A stretch of DNA of 46,750 nt from positions 1-46,750 of the forward strand of contig CACZVN010000020.1 of the NCBI GenBank assembly GCA_902784615.1, written 5' to 3'. Positions within the stretch are counted from its first letter, which is position 1, and each line of letters opens with the position of its first letter. Source of the stretch: an uncultured Prevotellaceae bacterium (GTDB lineage Bacteria; Bacteroidota; Bacteroidia; Bacteroidales; Bacteroidaceae). Below the pieces are notes generated by a model. The model saw only the letters and a list, made by a program, of their open reading frames with translations. It was not told where the DNA came from and did no database searches. This document shows positions 26,479-34,088 of the stretch, piece by piece. Position numbers and translations under genes: made by a program.

Positions 26479-27528
26479 ATGAACAGATATGTATTACTGG
26501 TGATGTCATTATTGGCATCACCAGTTGTTTTCTCACAGGGGCCTAACGATACGGGTACCTACTACCAGGGGGCCGACTGCAAGAAGGGCGCAGAACTGAA
26601 AACGGCACTCTTCCAGATTATCAGTCCTCACACGGTTATATCCTATACCCCTGGTGTATGGGAGGCTTTCAAGCAGATTGATATCCGCGAAGACGGATGT
26701 ATCTGGGAAATATACTCCTGTATTTCTGACTTTACACCAGGCGTCGATCAGGACAAGGGAGATGAGGTGGATGAAGGTCTGAAATACAACCGCGAGCATG
26801 CCATGCCCAAGAATTGGTTTAACGAGGATAAAACCGATACCAATTATCCTATGTACACCGACCTGCATCATCTTTTCCCTACAGACCGCTATGTGAACAC
26901 CATGCGTTCTAACTATCCTTATGGCGAGGTGGACAAAAGTCTGAATCCCACGAAACAGTCGAAGGATGGTTTCTCGAAGTTCGGCATCTGCGATCCCGCT
27001 ATCGGCTATACCGTCACAAACGGTAAGGCGCGGGTCTTTGAGCCGAATGATGAGTACAAGGGCGATCTGGCCCGTGCCTATTTCTATATGGCCACAGCCT
27101 ACGAGTCGTACAAGAACGGCTTTGGTAAGGAACGGAGCCCTAAGGACTGGAAGAGTGATATGCTCACCTCCGATATTTATCCCTTCTTCACCGATTGGGC
27201 CTTAAAGATGCTGATGCGTTGGTCGCAGCAGGATCCTGTCAGTGAGAAGGAGATCAAGCGTAACGAGGGGATCTTCGGCATCCAGGGCAACCGTAACCCT
27301 TTTGTCGATTACCCCGGGCTGGAAAAGTATATCTGGGGAGCGAACAATGATATGGTCTTCAGTTATGACCATTATGCTGAGCCTGGAACAACCGGCATCT
27401 CCGAACTGCATAGGAATATTGCAGATGATTCTGGCGAGCTCTACAATCTTAACGGACAGCGCGTGGGTGGCGGTCATCTTAAGAAAGGTATCTATATCCG
27501 CAAGGGGCGTAAGATCATCGTGAAATAG
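26479..27528 (+). CDS. Secreted endonuclease I (EndA/NucM family)
   Basis: A 349-aa nuclease of the His-Me finger fold. It has a signal peptide (YVLLVMSLLASPVVFSQ), then the endonuclease I core: YNREHAMPKNWF with catalytic His107, 'YTDLHHLFPTDRYVNTMRSNYPYG' (residues 126-149, metal site including Asn140), and two Cys pairs that could form disulfides. Family members cut double-stranded DNA and often RNA outside the cell. The C-terminus 'LYNLNGQRVGGGHLKKGIYIRKGRKIIVK' is like that of the large Ig protein in this window and probably directs export or surface sorting. It is the third gene of the receptor/lipoprotein/nuclease run. Confidence 0.93.
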   Translation: MNRYVLLVMSLLASPVVFSQGPNDTGTYYQGADCKKGAELKTALFQIISPHTVISYTPGVWEAFKQIDIREDGCIWEIYSCISDFTPGVDQDKGDEVDEGLKYNREHAMPKNWFNEDKTDTNYPMYTDLHHLFPTDRYVNTMRSNYPYGEVDKSLNPTKQSKDGFSKFGICDPAIGYTVTNGKARVFEPNDEYKGDLARAYFYMATAYESYKNGFGKERSPKDWKSDMLTSDIYPFFTDWALKMLMRWSQQDPVSEKEIKRNEGIFGIQGNRNPFVDYPGLEKYIWGANNDMVFSYDHYAEPGTTGISELHRNIADDSGELYNLNGQRVGGGHLKKGIYIRKGRKIIVK

Positions 27529-27551
27529 ACTGTAGTAACCCTGCATCCTTT

Positions 27552-27687
27552 CGCGTACGCGCGCGGTAGTAGGAATAACCCGAAAACATGTGTCCTATGT
27601 GTCCCATCTGTCCATGTGGAAAGGACAGATGGGACACATAGGACACATAAAAAGTGAGTAAGACAACTGTACGTATGCGCGCGCGTA
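27552..27687. repeat. Nested inverted repeat with alternating purine-pyrimidine arms
   Basis: The core is a perfect 26-bp inverted repeat (27588-27613 with 27623-27648) around a 9-nt loop; each arm is itself three 8-9-bp repeats ending in TGTCC. Outside it lie TACGCGCGCG (27556-27565) and CGCGCGCGTA (27678-27687) in inverted order. The tracts 27552-27565 (14 bp) and 27668-27687 (20 bp) alternate strictly between purine and pyrimidine. It lies between two converging operons. Confidence 0.85.
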
Positions 27688-27707
27688 AGAGAGGCTTCAA
27701 TTCTCGA

Positions 27708-27723
27708 GAGAATTCATCCAATA
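27708..27723. repeat. Short palindrome AATTCTC-GA-GAGAATT
   Basis: Two 7-bp arms separated by GA, next to the larger inverted repeats in the same spacer. No function is assigned. Confidence 0.5.
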
Positions 27724-27745
27724 AGGACTCCTTAATTCAAAATAA

Positions 27746-27773
27746 GTAGCCCTTAATTTTGCTTAAGGGCTAC
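27746..27773. terminator. Bidirectional terminator between endonuclease and lpd genes
   Basis: A perfect 11-bp stem (27746-27756 with 27763-27773) with the 6-nt loop TTTTGC. It is flanked by ATAATTT on one side and TTATTTT on the other strand, and lies between converging genes ending at 27528 and 27799. Confidence 0.8.
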
Positions 27774-27798
27774 ATAATTTCGGTAAAGGACTACTTAT

Positions 27799-29028
27799 TC
27801 ACGCTATGGTGCTGAGAATCTCGGAAAGGGTGGGGTGTATGTGCACCATATCGGCGAGTTCGCTTAGCGTGGTATGCTTACACATCAGGACACTCACTTC
27901 CTGTACGATATCGGCAGCGTGTGCGCCGTACGCATGACAGCCGAGGATAAGACCGTCGTCTGGTGAGACGAAGAGTTTCAGCATGCCTTCCGTCTCGCCC
28001 ATGGCGATAGCCTTGCCATTGGCGCGCCAGAACGATTTCCTGCACTCATACGCGATACCCTGTTCCTTGAGTTGGTCTTCCGTCGGGCCGACACAGGCGG
28101 CCTCGGGCTCCGTGAAGATGGCAGCGGGCATGATGTCGAAACGGATGCCGTCGCTCTTGCCGAGGATATGGTTCACGGCCCTGACGGCCTGCATCTCAGC
28201 AGCATGGGCGAGCATCTGACGACCGTTCACATCGCCAATGGCATAGATGCCCTTGACGTTGGTCTCAAAGTTGTCATCGACGGTGATGCCCTTGCGTTCG
28301 TCGTATTCGAAGCCTGCGTTGGCAAAGTCGGACTGGATGCGGGGTTTACGGCCTGTCGCCATCAGGATCACGTCGGCATCGATGTCGGCCAGTGACTGTA
28401 CGGCGGTCTTCATCTTAAAGGTGATACCCTGTTTCTCCAGATACTTGCGAAGACGCTTGGCAATGTCGCTGTCAAGGGCGGGCAGACATTCCTTCAAGTA
28501 TTCGATGACCGTCACCTCGGAACCGAAGCGGTGGAAAACGGAGGCGAACTCCATGCCAATGACACCTGCACCAATGATACAGAGGTGCTTGGGGAGGGTG
28601 TTGAGGTTGAGGAGTCCCGTGGAATCGACGACACGCGGATCGGCCTTGACGCCTTCGATGGGGAGCCATTTCGTCTCGGAGCCGGTGGCGATGATGATGT
28701 TCGGGGCGGTGTAAGTTTCGTTGCCTGCGAGAATCCCATGATTCTGGAACAGCGCCTTCTCTCGGACGAGGGTGATGTTGGGATGAGAAAGGATGCCCTC
28801 GACACCCTGGCGGAGTTGGCTGATAACCAGAGGCATGCGTTCGCGGGCCTCAGCAAAGGAGGCACTGTGGACGTAGGTCTTGGTGGGGATGCAGCCGATG
28901 TTCAGGCATGTGCCTCCCACCTCACTGCCCTCGAAGATCACGACTTTCAGACCCTGTTTGGCGGCATATTCAGCGGCGCGGTAGCCTCCAGGCCCCGCAC
29001 CGATGACGATGAGATCAGAATTATTCAT
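27799..29028 (-). CDS. lpdA: Dihydrolipoyl dehydrogenase (short form)
   Basis: A 409-aa flavoprotein that reoxidises dihydrolipoyl groups with NAD+. The FAD motif GAGPGGYRAAEYA is at 10-22, the redox disulfide Cys41/Cys46 in GGTCLNIGCIPTK, the NAD Rossmann motif in 'IGAGVIGMEFASVFHRFGSEVTVIE', the second FAD motif 'GIYAIGDVNGRQMLAHAA' and the catalytic dyad His398/Glu403 in HIHPTLSEIL. All motifs are present, although the protein is about 50-60 residues shorter than the usual 460-475, mainly in the segments between the first FAD motif and the NAD domain. As the last gene of the glycine cleavage cluster it is probably the dedicated L-protein. Confidence 0.94.
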   Translation of the reverse strand: MNNSDLIVIGAGPGGYRAAEYAAKQGLKVVIFEGSEVGGTCLNIGCIPTKTYVHSASFAEARERMPLVISQLRQGVEGILSHPNITLVREKALFQNHGILAGNETYTAPNIIIATGSETKWLPIEGVKADPRVVDSTGLLNLNTLPKHLCIIGAGVIGMEFASVFHRFGSEVTVIEYLKECLPALDSDIAKRLRKYLEKQGITFKMKTAVQSLADIDADVILMATGRKPRIQSDFANAGFEYDERKGITVDDNFETNVKGIYAIGDVNGRQMLAHAAEMQAVRAVNHILGKSDGIRFDIMPAAIFTEPEAACVGPTEDQLKEQGIAYECRKSFWRANGKAIAMGETEGMLKLFVSPDDGLILGCHAYGAHAADIVQEVSVLMCKHTTLSELADMVHIHPTLSEILSTIA

Positions 29029-29058
29029 AATTAGAAATTGGAAATGAGGAATTAGAAA

Positions 29059-30468
29059 TTATGATTTGTCTGACAACAGTTGGCGGAAGGTAACTACTGG
29101 ATGCTTGGCGGCGAGGACATCATCCACGCGGCCGATGGGTGTCGTGTGGGGTGCGGACTTCACCAGTTCGGGATCGGTCTTGGCCTCCTCGGCAATCTGG
29201 CGCATCACGGCGATGAAACCGTCAAGCGTCTCCTTACTCTCGTTCTCCGTCGGCTCGATCATCAGCGACTCGTGGAAGAGCAGCGGGAAATAGATCGTAG
29301 GCGCATGATAGCCGTAGTCGAGCAGACGCTTCGCCACATCCATCGTGGTGACACCCGTACTCTTGTCCTTCAGTCCGTCGAAGACGAACTCATGACAGCA
29401 GATGGTGTTGATGGGCAGTTCATAGACATCCTTCAGACTCTCCTTGATATAGTTGGCATTGAGTGTGGCCAACGGACCCACCTCCTTGACATGTTCGCGT
29501 CCCAGTGAGAGGATATAGGCGTAGGCGCGCATCATCACACCGTAGTTGCCATGATAGGGCGACACCACGGGGAAGAATGCCTGCAAGCCCTCGCGCACAC
29601 CCACAGGACCGCTGCCAGGACCGCCACCGCCATGCGGCGTGGAGAAGGTCTTATGCAGGTTGATGTGCATCACGTCGAAGCCCATGTCACCAGGACGGCA
29701 GGCGCCCAGCATGGGGTTCAGGTTGGCACCGTCGTAGTACATCAGACCGCCACAGTCGTGGATGAGTTTGGCGATCTCTGGGATACGCGTCTCAAAGAGC
29801 CCAAGGGTATTGGGATTGGTCATCATCATGGCAGCGATCTCCGCACCCTGTTCTGCGACGATACGCTGCAGGTCGTCGAAATCGACCGTGCCATCAGCTA
29901 GCGATTTCACCTCGATGATCTCCAAACCGCAGACAGCTGCCGAGGCGGGGTTTGTACCGTGGGCACTGTCGGGCACGATCACCTTCTTACGGGTCATATC
30001 ACCACGAGAACGGTGGTAGTTGTCGATGGTCATCAATCCCGTCAACTCACCATGGGCACCAGCGTAGGGCTTAAAGGTGAAATGAGCCAGACCCGTCAGT
30101 TCGCAGAGCGAACGCTCCAAAAGCGACACCAGTGCCAAGGCGCCCTTCACGGTGTTGGCAGGCTGCTGAGGATGCAGGTTCTGGAACTGCGGTAGGGCGG
30201 CCATCTCCTCGTTGATCTTGGGATTGTACTTCATTGTACAGGAGCCGAGGGGGTAGAAACCCGTATCAACACCGAAGTTATTATTGGATAGGTTCGTGTA
30301 ATGGCGTACCACCGTCAGTTCGTCGCACTCAGGCAACTGTGCCTCCTCCGTACGCTGCATCGAAGCAGGTATCTCGTAATCACCAAAATTGTTCTTGGGC
30401 AGACTGTAGCCTTTACGACCCTCCTTCGAGAGTTCAAAGATCAAAGAACCATATAATTTGTTATTCAT
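29059..30468 (-). CDS. gcvPB: Glycine dehydrogenase (decarboxylating) subunit 2
   Basis: A 469-aa PLP enzyme, the catalytic half of the split P-protein of the glycine cleavage system. The PLP lysine is in NLHKTFSTPHGGGGPG; 'PLGSCTMKYNP' and 'LTGLAHFTFKPYAGAHGE' are conserved P-protein segments. With subunit 1 it decarboxylates glycine and passes the aminomethyl group to the lipoyl arm of GcvH. It follows gcvPA by 56 bp and precedes lpdA by 30 bp on the same strand. Confidence 0.95.
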   Translation of the reverse strand: MNNKLYGSLIFELSKEGRKGYSLPKNNFGDYEIPASMQRTEEAQLPECDELTVVRHYTNLSNNNFGVDTGFYPLGSCTMKYNPKINEEMAALPQFQNLHPQQPANTVKGALALVSLLERSLCELTGLAHFTFKPYAGAHGELTGLMTIDNYHRSRGDMTRKKVIVPDSAHGTNPASAAVCGLEIIEVKSLADGTVDFDDLQRIVAEQGAEIAAMMMTNPNTLGLFETRIPEIAKLIHDCGGLMYYDGANLNPMLGACRPGDMGFDVMHINLHKTFSTPHGGGGPGSGPVGVREGLQAFFPVVSPYHGNYGVMMRAYAYILSLGREHVKEVGPLATLNANYIKESLKDVYELPINTICCHEFVFDGLKDKSTGVTTMDVAKRLLDYGYHAPTIYFPLLFHESLMIEPTENESKETLDGFIAVMRQIAEEAKTDPELVKSAPHTTPIGRVDDVLAAKHPVVTFRQLLSDKS

Positions 30469-30487
30469 ATCTTATCATTTTAATCCC

Positions 30488-30516
30488 TGGCTTACGCCAG
30501 CCCCTTACAAGGGGCT
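30488..30516. repeat. Two adjacent small hairpins between gcvPA and gcvPB
   Basis: TGGC...GCCA (30488-30499) and AGCCCCTT.AC.AAGGGGCT (30499-30516) form back-to-back dyads in the 56-bp spacer. They could tune the relative expression of the two P-protein subunits or protect mRNA ends; neither has a T-run. Confidence 0.55.
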
Positions 30517-30524
30517 TCAAATAT

Positions 30525-31838
30525 TCATAGGGCAGCAATCTTGACGAGGTTATCAATTTCTTCTTTCGTACGCTTCTCGGTAACAGCAAAGAGGATGCCA
30601 TCGGCGAACTTCACACCACCTAAGAAACCGGCGTCGATAAAACGCTGGTAGAGGGTGTCGATATCGCCATCGTACTTCACATAGAACTCATTGAAGAAGG
30701 GCTGGTCATAGACCAATGAGAAACGGCCTGTCTTCTGCAGTTCGTCACAGAGATAATGGGCACCTGCGTAGGAGAGTCGGGCGGCTTCCTTCATACCCTG
30801 TTTACCCATCAGCGACAGGTAGATCGTGACGAAGAGGGCCATCAGACTTTGGTTCGAACAGATGTTCGAGGTTGCCTTCTGGCGGCGGATATGCTGTTCA
30901 CGTGCCTGTAGCGTCAAGACAAAGGCGCGCTGGTCGCGATTATCCTTCGTCATGCCGACGATACGGCCCGGCATCTTACGGATCAGTTTCTCTGTACAGC
31001 ACATATAACCCACGTACGGACCACCGAGGAGCATGGGGATGCCTAAGCTCTGGCCGTCGCCCACAGCGATGTCAGCACCCCATTCGCCTGGTGTCTTCAG
31101 TACAGCGAGGTCGGCTGCCACACTGTCCATGATGAAGAGGGCCTTCTGGTCGTGACAGGCCTCGGCGAAGCCCGTATAGTCCTCGACGATGCCATAGACG
31201 TTCGGCTGCTGCACCATCACACCTGCCACACCACCCTGGGCGAGTTTCGCCTTCAGGTCGTCGATGTCAGTTACACCATCCTTCGTATCGATAGTCACCA
31301 GTTCGATGCCCTGATGCAGGGCATAGGTGTCGAGCACCTCACGCGTCTTGGGATTCAGGGTGCCAGAGACCAATACCTTGTTCTGTTTCTTACCAGCTGC
31401 CACGGCCATCATCATGCCTTCGGCAGCAGCCGTCGTGCCGTCGTACATCGAGGCATTGGAGATATCCATGCCCGTCAGTTCGGCCATCATACTCTGATAC
31501 TCAAAGATATAATGGAGTGTGCCCTGTGAGATCTCTGCCTGATACGGGGTGTAGGAGGTCAGGAACTCGGAACGCTGCAGCAGACTCGGAATGACCGATG
31601 GGGTATAATGGTCATAGACACCATAGCCCGCGAAACAGGTGAGTTGTTCGTTCTGCGAGCCCAGTTTCGCGAAGGTATCACGTACCTCCATCTCGCTCAT
31701 CTCCGAGGGAATCTGGTAGTCGCCTCGGAAGCGGATGTTCTCAGGGATCTGGGCATAGAGTCCGTCGAGCGTCTTCACGCCCGCCTTCTCCATCATCGCC
31801 TGCAGATCCTCCTGAGTATGGGGAAAGTACTTATACAT
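30525..31838 (-). CDS. gcvPA: Glycine dehydrogenase (decarboxylating) subunit 1
   Basis: A 437-aa subunit of the split P-protein. It shows the family start 'MYKYFPHTQEDLQAMMEKAGV' and the conserved YTPYQAEISQGTLHYIFEYQ and ELTGMDISNASMYDGTTAAAE segments. It has the PLP-enzyme fold but lacks the PLP lysine, which is on subunit 2. The split P-protein form is found in many Bacteroidetes and Firmicutes. It follows gcvH by 28 bp on the same strand. Confidence 0.95.
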   Translation of the reverse strand: MYKYFPHTQEDLQAMMEKAGVKTLDGLYAQIPENIRFRGDYQIPSEMSEMEVRDTFAKLGSQNEQLTCFAGYGVYDHYTPSVIPSLLQRSEFLTSYTPYQAEISQGTLHYIFEYQSMMAELTGMDISNASMYDGTTAAAEGMMMAVAAGKKQNKVLVSGTLNPKTREVLDTYALHQGIELVTIDTKDGVTDIDDLKAKLAQGGVAGVMVQQPNVYGIVEDYTGFAEACHDQKALFIMDSVAADLAVLKTPGEWGADIAVGDGQSLGIPMLLGGPYVGYMCCTEKLIRKMPGRIVGMTKDNRDQRAFVLTLQAREQHIRRQKATSNICSNQSLMALFVTIYLSLMGKQGMKEAARLSYAGAHYLCDELQKTGRFSLVYDQPFFNEFYVKYDGDIDTLYQRFIDAGFLGGVKFADGILFAVTEKRTKEEIDNLVKIAAL

Positions 31839-31866
31839 TGAAACATTAAAGATTAAACATTAAACA

Positions 31867-32253
31867 TTAATGTTCTTTGGCGCAGAAAGCCTCGTAGGCG
31901 GCAGCATCCATCAGGGCATCGAGTTGCGACTTGTCACTGAGTTCCACCTTGATAATCCAGTTCTCGAAGGCATTCTCGTTGATGAGCTCGGGCTGATCCT
32001 CCAGGGCCTCGTTGATCTCCACGACCGTACCGCTGACGGGGGAATACAGGTCGCTGGCAGCCTTTACGCTTTCCACGGCGCCGAACTCCTCACCGGCTTC
32101 AACTTCGTCATCCACCTCAGGCATATCCACATACACCACATTGCCCAAGGCGTTCTGGGCATAGTCTGTAATACCGATGAAACCATAATCACCTTCTACT
32201 CTTACGTATTCGTGCGACTCCGAGTAGTAGAGTCCTTCAATTACTTTTGCCAT
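31867..32253 (-). CDS. gcvH: Glycine cleavage system H protein
   Basis: A 128-aa lipoyl carrier. The lipoylated lysine is Lys64 in AVESVKAASD, and the N-terminus YYSESHEYVRVEGDYGFIGITDYAQ is typical. The frame stays open for 51 codons upstream, but that part is a Ser/Arg/Lys-rich artefact reading through the gcvT 3' end; ATG 32253 gives the normal length and N-terminus. It shuttles the aminomethyl group from the P-protein to GcvT and its lipoyl group is reoxidised by LpdA. Confidence 0.96.
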   Translation of the reverse strand: MAKVIEGLYYSESHEYVRVEGDYGFIGITDYAQNALGNVVYVDMPEVDDEVEAGEEFGAVESVKAASDLYSPVSGTVVEINEALEDQPELINENAFENWIIKVELSDKSQLDALMDAAAYEAFCAKEH

Positions 32254-32296
32254 AGTTTTATTTGTTTTTAGTCTTACTTTTTTATTTTTTACCTTT

Positions 32297-33406
32297 TTAC
32301 TTTTTGTAGCTCTTGTTATAGAACTGTTTCTTGACGACTTTGCCGGGGAAGACCTTCTTGCGGATCTGGATCTGTACCTCGGTGTCGAGTTTGGCGTAGG
32401 CGGCATCGATGAGTGCCATGCACACGCTCTTATCCGACGAGAGGGTATGATAACCCGTCGTCACCTCACCGATGGCTTCGCCGTCCATATTCAGAACGGT
32501 GTAACCATGACGGGGAATGGCCTTGTCGAAGAGTTCGATACCCACCAGTTTCTTGGTAGGACCCTCGGCTTTCTGTTTTGCCAACGCCTCCTTACCAATA
32601 AACTCAGGTTTGTCGAGCTTGACAAACATACCTAAGCCCGCCATGATGGGGGTGATCTCCTCTGAGAGTTCGTCGCCATAGAGCGGCAGTCCCACCTCGA
32701 AGCGCAGGGTGTCGCGACAGCCCAGTCCACAAGCCTGTACGCCGGCGGCGATCAGTTTGTCCCAACAGTCGTTGATAAAGGCGTAGGAGCCATAGACCTC
32801 GAAACCATCTTCGCCTGTATAGCCGGTACGGGAGATGATGACATCGTCAACCGTCTTACAAGTGTAGAATGTCAACTCTTTGCAGGGCAGACCCAGCACG
32901 CGCTCCATCGCATCCTCAGATTCTGGGCCCTGTACGGCGATCTGACCGTAGTAGTCGCTGCGGTTCTGTAGGTCGATGTCGAAGCCTGCCGCGTTTTCCT
33001 CCATCCACGCCCAGTCCTTATCGATATTGGCGGCGTTGATCACGAGGAAGAAGTCGTTCTCGCCCATCTTATAGACGAGCAGGTCATCGACGGTGCCACC
33101 GTTCTCGTAGCACATCATACCATAATAGATTTTTCCTACGGGCGCACCCGCAATATCGTTGGTGAAGATGTGCTGCACGTAGCGCTCAGCATCCTCACCC
33201 TTCACTGTCACCTCTCCCATGTGGGAAACGTCGAAGAGTCCGACATGCTCGCGCACGGCCATGTGTTCCGGAGCGATACCGGCATTCTGATACAGCAGAG
33301 GCATGTCGAAGCCTCCGAACTCTACCATCATAGCACCTAACGACAGGTGCTTGTCATACAGACAGGTGCGCTTGGTTTTCTTTTCCAGTTCTTGTTTGAT
33401 AGCCAT
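32297..33406 (-). CDS. gcvT: Glycine cleavage system aminomethyltransferase (T protein)
   Basis: A 369-aa enzyme that moves the aminomethyl carbon to tetrahydrofolate, releasing ammonia and 5,10-methylene-THF. Conserved parts are 'MMVEFGGFDMPLLYQ', 'GLFDVSHMGEVTVKG', the folate-site Asp in 'GGTVDDLLVYKM', and 'RTGYTGEDGFEVY'. The start ATG at 33406 lies 53 bp inside the lipoate ligase gene in another frame. The next internal Met is within the conserved fold, so the overlap seems real. Confidence 0.95.
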   Translation of the reverse strand: MAIKQELEKKTKRTCLYDKHLSLGAMMVEFGGFDMPLLYQNAGIAPEHMAVREHVGLFDVSHMGEVTVKGEDAERYVQHIFTNDIAGAPVGKIYYGMMCYENGGTVDDLLVYKMGENDFFLVINAANIDKDWAWMEENAAGFDIDLQNRSDYYGQIAVQGPESEDAMERVLGLPCKELTFYTCKTVDDVIISRTGYTGEDGFEVYGSYAFINDCWDKLIAAGVQACGLGCRDTLRFEVGLPLYGDELSEEITPIMAGLGMFVKLDKPEFIGKEALAKQKAEGPTKKLVGIELFDKAIPRHGYTVLNMDGEAIGEVTTGYHTLSSDKSVCMALIDAAYAKLDTEVQIQIRKKVFPGKVVKKQFYNKSYKK

Positions 33407-34082
33407 AGTTTTTAGTTATTTTATTGATATGTTCTATTTCTTCTGATGTCAGCATCCTTTCCCCGTCGCAGAGGGTCTCACGGATGAACGTTTTCAACTG
33501 CTCCAGACTCAGTGACGTGTGGTCCTTCAGCAGGGTGATTCTTTGGCGGACGCTCTGGATGCCTTTCGCCTCCAGTTTCTCGGGCCCTGGCGTGATGGCG
33601 TTCAGCATGTGCTGCATATTCGTGTCGTAGAGCATCGTACTGTGGACGATACTACGTCCTGGCAACTGATAGAACGCTGTGCCACAGACCTTCCGGTCGC
33701 CGATCATGATGTCGTTATGACTGGTGCCCGTGGCTTCGATGCCCAGTTTGCGCAGCACCAGCAGGATCATCTGGACAAATCTGTTGAAGGTAAACCCTAC
33801 GTTGTCGCCGTCGGTGATGTACGACAGCATCAGATTGTCCATGTCGGCATACACGCAACCGCCCCCGCTTTTCCTGTGGACGATCTGGATGTCGTGCTCA
33901 CGGCAGTAGTCGATGTTCACCTCGTTCTCCACCACCTGGTTGCGTCCGTAGATCACCGTAGGTTTCACCTGCCACATGAAGAAGCAGTCGGGTTCGTCCA
34001 GATGACGCGCCACATATTCTTCCATCGCCAGATAGAACGACAGGTGACGCACTTCATCGGACGGCAGGGTGATATACTTCAT
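33354..34082 (-). CDS. lplA: Lipoate-protein ligase A family protein
   Basis: A 242-aa BPL/LPL-type ligase with the lipoyl-AMP binding segment HRKSGGGCVYADMDNL (residues 69-84) and the catalytic Lys131 in IGDRKVCGTAFYQ. It should attach salvaged lipoate (or transfer octanoyl/lipoyl groups) to Lys64 of GcvH encoded two genes downstream. It lacks the separate C-terminal accessory domain of E. coli LplA. The final 17 codons overlap gcvT. It starts 6 bp after the panE stop. Confidence 0.92.
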   Translation of the reverse strand: MKYITLPSDEVRHLSFYLAMEEYVARHLDEPDCFFMWQVKPTVIYGRNQVVENEVNIDYCREHDIQIVHRKSGGGCVYADMDNLMLSYITDGDNVGFTFNRFVQMILLVLRKLGIEATGTSHNDIMIGDRKVCGTAFYQLPGRSIVHSTMLYDTNMQHMLNAITPGPEKLEAKGIQSVRQRITLLKDHTSLSLEQLKTFIRETLCDGERMLTSEEIEHINKITKNYGYQTRTGKENQAHLSV

Positions 34083-34088
34083 ATCTTA

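Noticed and set aside
27552-27687. Insertion sequence end or attachment site
   Set aside because: No transposase or integrase gene is in the window and no target-site duplication was seen around the inverted repeat.
32254-32406. 51-codon N-terminal extension of GcvH
   Set aside because: It would give a basic, low-complexity leader not found in GcvH and it reads across the 3' end of gcvT in another frame.
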